Part shown: in pieces, positions 61,368 through 64,000 of the stretch
Layout: each line of letters starts with the position of its first letter
Numbering within the stretch: the first letter of the stretch is position 1
Translations under genes and position numbers: made by a program
Notes under the pieces: model-generated
What the model was told of the DNA's origin: nothing
Databases searched by the model: none
The model's input: only the letters and a program-made list of their open reading frames with translations
DNA from: Actinomycetes bacterium
GTDB lineage: Bacteria; Actinomycetota; Thermoleophilia; Gaiellales; F1-60-MAGs149
Assembly (NCBI GenBank): GCA_025360225.1
Contig: JANYCN010000013.1
Location: 62,001 to 126,000, forward strand
Length of the DNA stretch: 64,000 nucleotides
Reading direction: 5' to 3'

Positions 61368-61736
61368 ATGTCCACGATCGCCATCGCTCCGGACCCCGAG
61401 CGAGTCGTTGCCGTCGCCCGCCACCTCGTCGACGCGGGACGCGTCGTGCCGGCGCTCGTGGTGGACGACGAGGGACGCGGCCGGTCGTGCTGGTGGCCGC
61501 TACCTGCGGCCACCGACCGGGAGATGGTCGCGACCCTCCTCGCGGAGGCGACCGAGGAGGGGCACCGCGCGGCCGCCGATGCTCTCGTGCAGGCGGTCGA
61601 TGACCTGACGCGCGAGCGGCTTATCGCGACCGGGACGGAGCTGGTGGAGCGCCGACCGGCGCGTTGGACGGTCGTCGAGTCGTGGCTGCTCGAGGACGCA
61701 TCGCTGTCGACGATCGAGCTCGACGCCGCCGGGTGA
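61368..61736 (+). CDS. Hypothetical protein
   Basis: 122 residues, soluble and acidic. Starts MSTIAIAPDPERVVAVARHL, then VVPALVVDDEGRGRSCWWPL, and a helical C-terminus VESWLLEDASLSTIELDAA. Not recognised. The strong coding character contrasts with the run-on tail of the opposite-strand gene that overlaps its last ~115 bases, so this gene is likely to be the real one there. Possibly cargo of the integrated element. Confidence 0.5.
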   Translation: MSTIAIAPDPERVVAVARHLVDAGRVVPALVVDDEGRGRSCWWPLPAATDREMVATLLAEATEEGHRAAADALVQAVDDLTRERLIATGTELVERRPARWTVVESWLLEDASLSTIELDAAG

Positions 61737-62520
61737 AGACGGATGCCTCGTAGACGCCGGGGATGCCGTGGCGGCCGGGCTCGATCGTGATCGACCCGGC
61801 CAGGTCGTGCACGACGACCGGCTCCGTCGTGGGCGTGAGGGAGAAGAGGCCGCGCTCGGCCAGGAGCTTCGGCACGACGCCGGGCGGGAACGACCACTGG
61901 TAGAGGGTGGCGCGGTAGGTGGTGGTCTTCAGGCACTCGATCGCGTCGCGGAGCTGCCGCGCGGTCTGCCCGCTCCACGCCAGGCCAAGCTGCCCAGCAA
62001 GGCGCGAGAGGCTTGTCTCGACGACGGGGCTGGTGCGGTCGCCGCTGGCCCAGAGCGACACGAGCCCGGTGAGCACGGACGCCTCGCAGCTCCCGGGGGT
62101 GCCGTGCCGGCCGGGCTCGATCGTGATCGACCCAACCAGGTCGCGGACAACGACCGGCTCAATGCTCGGCGAGAGCGAGAAGAGGCCGCGTTCGGCGAGC
62201 AGCTTCGGCACGACGCCGGGCGGGAACGAGCGCTGGTAGGCCAGCCGCTCCGCGACGCCCGCATCACGCTCCGCCTCCTCCGAGCTGGGACAGACGAGGT
62301 GCTCGTCGACGACGAGCGCGACCGGGCCGAGACCGGCCGATCGGGCCCATGTGTCCAACGTGTCCAAATGCCGCGACGCCAACCACGTCCGCGCGAACGC
62401 GTCCGGCACCGCCAGCACGGTCGCGCCGCTAGCGTCGGAGCGCAGCTGCGCAGCGGCCAGGAACGCCTCGCCCGCGACCCCGGGAAGGGCCGCCCGGAGC
62501 GCATCCAAGGCGGCGTTCAC
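61621..62520 (-). CDS. Replication-initiator-like protein with internal duplication and degenerate tail
   Basis: 299 residues. Residues ~1-60 (ALDALRAALPGVAGEAFLAA, AVPDAFARTWLASRHLDTLD) resemble the N-terminal domain of DnaA. A ~55-residue unit occurs twice: FPPGVVPKLLAERGLFSLSP with ITIEPGRHGTPG (~97-150) and FPPGVVPKLLAERGLFSLTP with ITIEPGRHGIPG (~210-265). Between them is a winged-helix-like segment LSRLAGQLGLAWSGQTARQL as in plasmid Rep/TrfA proteins. The last ~35 residues are Arg/Pro/Ala shadow sequence overlapping the opposite gene, so the natural end is lost. Probably a rearranged initiator of an integrated element. Confidence 0.5.
   Translation of the reverse strand: MNAALDALRAALPGVAGEAFLAAAQLRSDASGATVLAVPDAFARTWLASRHLDTLDTWARSAGLGPVALVVDEHLVCPSSEEAERDAGVAERLAYQRSFPPGVVPKLLAERGLFSLSPSIEPVVVRDLVGSITIEPGRHGTPGSCEASVLTGLVSLWASGDRTSPVVETSLSRLAGQLGLAWSGQTARQLRDAIECLKTTTYRATLYQWSFPPGVVPKLLAERGLFSLTPTTEPVVVHDLAGSITIEPGRHGIPGVYEASVFTRRRRARSSTAMRPRAATTRRPSNAPVGAPPAPSRSR
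61741..61903. repeat. Direct repeat copy 2 within the initiator-like gene
   Basis: About 162 bases matching 62077-62239 at roughly 85% (about 25 differences by eye), with identical blocks such as GGCCGGGCTCGATCGTGATC and CACGACGCCGGGCGGGAACG. It encodes the second protein repeat. Confidence 0.75.
62077..62239. repeat. Direct repeat copy 1 within the initiator-like gene
   Basis: Partner of 61741-61903. It encodes the first protein repeat unit; many differences are non-synonymous, indicating the duplication is not very recent. Confidence 0.75.
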
Positions 62521-62530
62521 GCCGCGATCC

Positions 62531-62552
62531 TGTGGCCAGATTGTGGCCAGAT
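62531..62552 (+). repeat. Two tandem 11-mers TGTGGCCAGAT left of the att-like site
   Basis: TGTGGCCAGAT at 62531-62541 is repeated exactly at 62542-62552 and followed by CTGCG. A corresponding pair lies on the other side of the tRNA half at 62750-62771, also followed by CTGCG. May be integrase arm sites. The first copy touches the start region of the initiator-like gene. Confidence 0.6.
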
Positions 62553-62593
62553 CTGCGCGGTCTGACCACGTTCATTGACACTCTGTGCACCTG

Positions 62594-62607
62594 TGCGAAA
62601 TTTCGCA
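62594..62607. promoter_or_regulatory. 14-bp perfect palindrome TGCGAAATTTCGCA
   Basis: A perfect palindrome in the AT-richer gap 62521-62785 (265 bases without a gene). It may be an operator or replication/recombination site for the neighbouring initiator-like gene. Confidence 0.4.
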
Positions 62608-62646
62608 GGATCCCTGCATACCGCGATTTTGGTGCCGAATCTAAGA

Positions 62647-62687
62647 GCCGACGGGGGGACTCGAACCCCCGACGCGATCATTACGAG
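62647..62687 (-). other. 3' half of a tRNA-Thr(CGU) gene: integration-site (att) remnant
   Basis: On the minus strand this reads, in order: an anticodon loop CTCGTAA (62687-62681; anticodon CGU), TGATC, a five-base variable loop, T-arm GGGGG-TTCGAGT-CCCCC (62670-62654) and an acceptor strand CGTCGGC (62653-62647), then T. The 5' half needed to pair (acceptor GCCGACG, anticodon stem GATCA) is not found upstream. tRNA 3' halves of this size are the usual core of attachment sites used by tyrosine integrases. No CCA is encoded. Confidence 0.72.
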
Positions 62688-62749
62688 CTAGGACGACGAT
62701 GCCGCTGCTTTGGCTTGGCTACAGGGTTTGCGTGTCGTTCGGGTTGATC

Positions 62750-62771
62750 TGTGAACCAGTTGTGAACCAGT
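62750..62771 (+). repeat. Two tandem 11-mers TGTGAACCAGT right of the att-like site
   Basis: TGTGAACCAGT at 62750-62760 is repeated exactly at 62761-62771 and followed by CTGCG, mirroring the pair at 62531-62552. The two pairs lie about 110 bases either side of the tRNA fragment. Confidence 0.6.
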
Positions 62772-62785
62772 CTGCGGTCGGTCTG

Positions 62786-63031
62786 TCAGTCTCCGGCGAG
62801 GACGGCGTCGACGAGTTCGCTGATCGGGGAGGGCGCGAAGTAGTTGCCGTGCGTCGCCTGGACCGTCTCGAGCGAGTCGGCGGCGATCAGGACGATCTGG
62901 ACCGTCTCGTCGCCGAGATGTTCCATCTCAAGGCGCTCGAAAGCCTTCGAGGCTTCCGCGGGGCGATCGAATACCCGGAGGTCGCGCAGGTGCTCGTCGG
63001 TCACGTCGTAGGTGAGGAGGAAGTGCTTCAC
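62786..63031 (-). CDS. Small partner protein of the RelA/SpoT-domain gene (candidate antitoxin)
   Basis: 81 residues, acidic, no membrane helix. MKHFLLTYDVTDEHLRDLRV, then RPAEASKAFERLEMEHLGDE, VQIVLIAADSLETVQATHGN and YFAPSP. The pattern (short beta strand, helix, VVxLGADSxxxxxxTHxxYF) is one I recall from small uncharacterised actinobacterial proteins. Its ATG overlaps the stop of the RelA/SpoT-domain gene (ATGA), so both are made together, as in toxin-antitoxin pairs. An antitoxin role is inferred. Confidence 0.6.
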   Translation of the reverse strand: MKHFLLTYDVTDEHLRDLRVFDRPAEASKAFERLEMEHLGDETVQIVLIAADSLETVQATHGNYFAPSPISELVDAVLAGD

Positions 63032-63744
63032 GGCTTCTCTGATGGTATCCCACTGGTCGGGTCTGCGCCGGCCTGCACGATCTCGCGGAGGCGCTCGGGG
63101 AGCGGTTCGCCGCGGTCGAGCATGCTCGCGGCGTCGCCGAGGTCGCGGAGGAAGCGGAGCGTCGCGGGGTCGCCGATGCCGTCCTTCAGGTGTGTCCGCG
63201 ACGAGGTCTCGGCGGCCTCGACGGTCCGCGCCCAGGCTTGTTGGCGGCGTGTCCGTAGCTGCACCTCGACCGTTGGACCGTCGAACGCGACGACGATGTG
63301 GACGGCGCGGTACCCGGTCAGCTTGGGCTTGGCGATGTAGTCGCGCTCGCGCGTGATCGCTGCGCCCCAGACGGTGTGGATCCGGTCGCGGAGCGCGGCG
63401 AGGTCGTCGAGTGACGCGACGACCGCGCGGCAGCCGCCGATGTCCTCCATCGTCTCGAGCTGCATCTGCGGGAAGCGTCCGAGCTTCTCGATGATCCGGT
63501 CGACTCGCTTGAGGCGTTGGGAGACCTTCGCGCCGACACCAACGGTGCTCGCCATGCTGCGCAGACCCATGCTTGCCCGGGTCAGCGCGAACGGCGGGCG
63601 TGAGAGCGCGGCGCGGTACGCGACGAGCACGGCGAGCGCGTCCTGCACCTCGTCCTGGTCGAACAACGCGTGTCCGGCACCGTACTCGCGCAGGATCGTC
63701 CCGGCCTTCCTGACCTGGGAGCGGGTCGGCACGAGATCCTCCAC
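63028..63744 (-). CDS. RelA/SpoT-domain nucleotide pyrophosphotransferase, toxSAS-like
   Basis: 238 residues, single synthetase domain without hydrolase or regulatory domains. Motifs: VSQRLKRVDRIIEKLGRFPQ (ATP site), METMEDIGGCRAVVASLDDL, RERDYIAKPKLTGYRAVHIV (G loop with Tyr), VEVQLRTRRQQAWARTVEAA. Small alarmone synthetases make (p)ppGpp; toxSAS members instead make ppApp or pyrophosphorylate tRNA and are toxic unless paired with an antitoxin. The usual QLRT-x-Q-H-x-WA reads QQAWA. The overlapping small gene and the location beside an att site favour the toxin-antitoxin type. GTG/ATG start near 63744. Confidence 0.8.
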   Translation of the reverse strand: MEDLVPTRSQVRKAGTILREYGAGHALFDQDEVQDALAVLVAYRAALSRPPFALTRASMGLRSMASTVGVGAKVSQRLKRVDRIIEKLGRFPQMQLETMEDIGGCRAVVASLDDLAALRDRIHTVWGAAITRERDYIAKPKLTGYRAVHIVVAFDGPTVEVQLRTRRQQAWARTVEAAETSSRTHLKDGIGDPATLRFLRDLGDAASMLDRGEPLPERLREIVQAGADPTSGIPSEKP

Positions 63745-63902
63745 CGGCTGAGTGTACCGACGGCGACCGGGCTAGCAGCGAGCGCCGCGCGGGTCGGCGT
63801 CGGATCCATCAGCGGCGTGTCTGACCTGACGGTCGTACCGTCCGACGACGGTGCGCTACGTTGCGACAACGGCCGGGCTACCACTCGGCACGCCAGCCCC
63901 AC

Positions 63903-64000
63903 TTGTTGAACCTCGAGGTTGATGTCGTGTTCTTCGACACGACGTCCACCTCCTTCGAGGTCGACGAGCCGGACGCAAGCGACGACGAGCGCGACGCTGT
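63903..64000 (+). mobile_element. Fragment of an IS1634-type transposase gene at the right edge
   Basis: Frame 63903-64000 encodes LLNLEVDVVFFDTTSTSFEV followed by DEPDASDDERDA, and stays open to the edge. The sequence LNLEVDxxFFDTTSTxFE is the conserved block at the start of the DDE domain of IS1634-type (IS4 superfamily) transposases. Upstream codons in the same frame (from 63850) have no resemblance to the ~150 residues that should precede it, so the gene is 5'-truncated or frameshifted. The 158 bases between it and the RelA/SpoT gene (63745-63902) hold nothing else recognised. Confidence 0.65.

Noticed and set aside
61232-61978. Minus-strand open frame of 248 residues
   Set aside because: Pro/Arg/His-rich sequence without motifs, opposite the 61368 gene and overlapping the initiator-like gene in another frame.
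62645-62735. Complete tRNA-Thr gene
   Set aside because: The bases before the anticodon loop do not form an anticodon stem with TGATC, and no GCCGACG acceptor 5' strand or D-arm is found; only the 3' half is present.
63670-63909. Plus-strand open frame of 79 residues upstream of the transposase fragment
   Set aside because: It overlaps the start of the RelA/SpoT gene, has no family features and is in a different frame from the transposase block.

Overview
The window is GC-rich, gene-dense bacterial DNA that looks like a motile, aerobic, high-GC actinobacterium, most probably of the deep-branching Thermoleophilia (Solirubrobacterales or relatives). The grounds are: an actinobacterial fhaA-fhaB-PP2C-rodA-pbpA-pknB cell-wall signalling cluster, an ANTAR response regulator, many genes that seem to be transcribed without a leader (TANNNT box 6-7 bases before the start codon), GTG and TTG starts, and a large flagellar operon combined with an actinobacterial-type caa3 oxidase. 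The genus assignment is inference; no rRNA gene is present.

Layout. 1-8367 (+): the distal half of a flagellar operon: fliJ (partial), a fused transglycosylase/NlpC-P60 peptidoglycan hydrolase, fliK, flgD, a TIGR02530-type gene, flgE, flbD, motA, motB, fliL, fliN, fliO. 14480-8373 (-): a caa3 oxidase operon (ctaC-ctaD-ctaE), followed without a break by two small membrane proteins and an ABC-2 exporter pair. 14654-18901 (+): a small membrane protein, adenosine deaminase, a hotdog thioesterase, a secreted cupredoxin-like protein and an LpdA-like quinone reductase without the redox cysteines. 18917-23740 (-): VanW protein, PilZ protein, primary-type sigma factor and three uncharacterised genes. 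23741-24121 is the only non-coding stretch above 300 bases. It holds a 318-bp element with terminal inverted repeats and strong nested hairpins.

24122-35645: a short FtsH-like protease, two PLP aminotransferases, nicotinate phosphoribosyltransferase, a ferric-reductase-like membrane protein, an OmpR-type two-component system, proB, two tandem paralogous small proteins and ddl. 35645-44710 (-): the cell-wall/division signalling operon: a kinase fused to a polytopic membrane domain, fhaA, fhaB, PP2C phosphatase, rodA/ftsW, pbpA, PASTA kinase pknB, then ddl. The kinases and phosphatase probably control peptidoglycan synthesis through the FHA adaptors, and ddl supplies D-Ala-D-Ala. 44778-54134 (+): CARDB protein, DUF4446 protein, GGDEF-EAL protein, HNH nuclease, a DUF47/Pit phosphate transport pair, a GAF histidine kinase with an ANTAR regulator, ClpS and a homocysteine methyltransferase-like protein. 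61007-54150 (-): a GcvT/DmdA-like enzyme followed by a complete dipeptide/oligopeptide ABC transporter.

61017-64000 is accessory and scarred: a truncated YCII protein, an initiator-like gene with an internal 85%-identical duplication, a tRNA-Thr 3' half that looks like an integration site flanked by tandem 11-mers, a RelA/SpoT-domain (toxSAS-like) gene with a small overlapping partner gene, and the beginning of an IS1634-type transposase fragment at the right edge. The most unusual items are the inverted-repeat/hairpin element at 23785-24120 and the att/toxSAS region at 62.5-63.8 kb.
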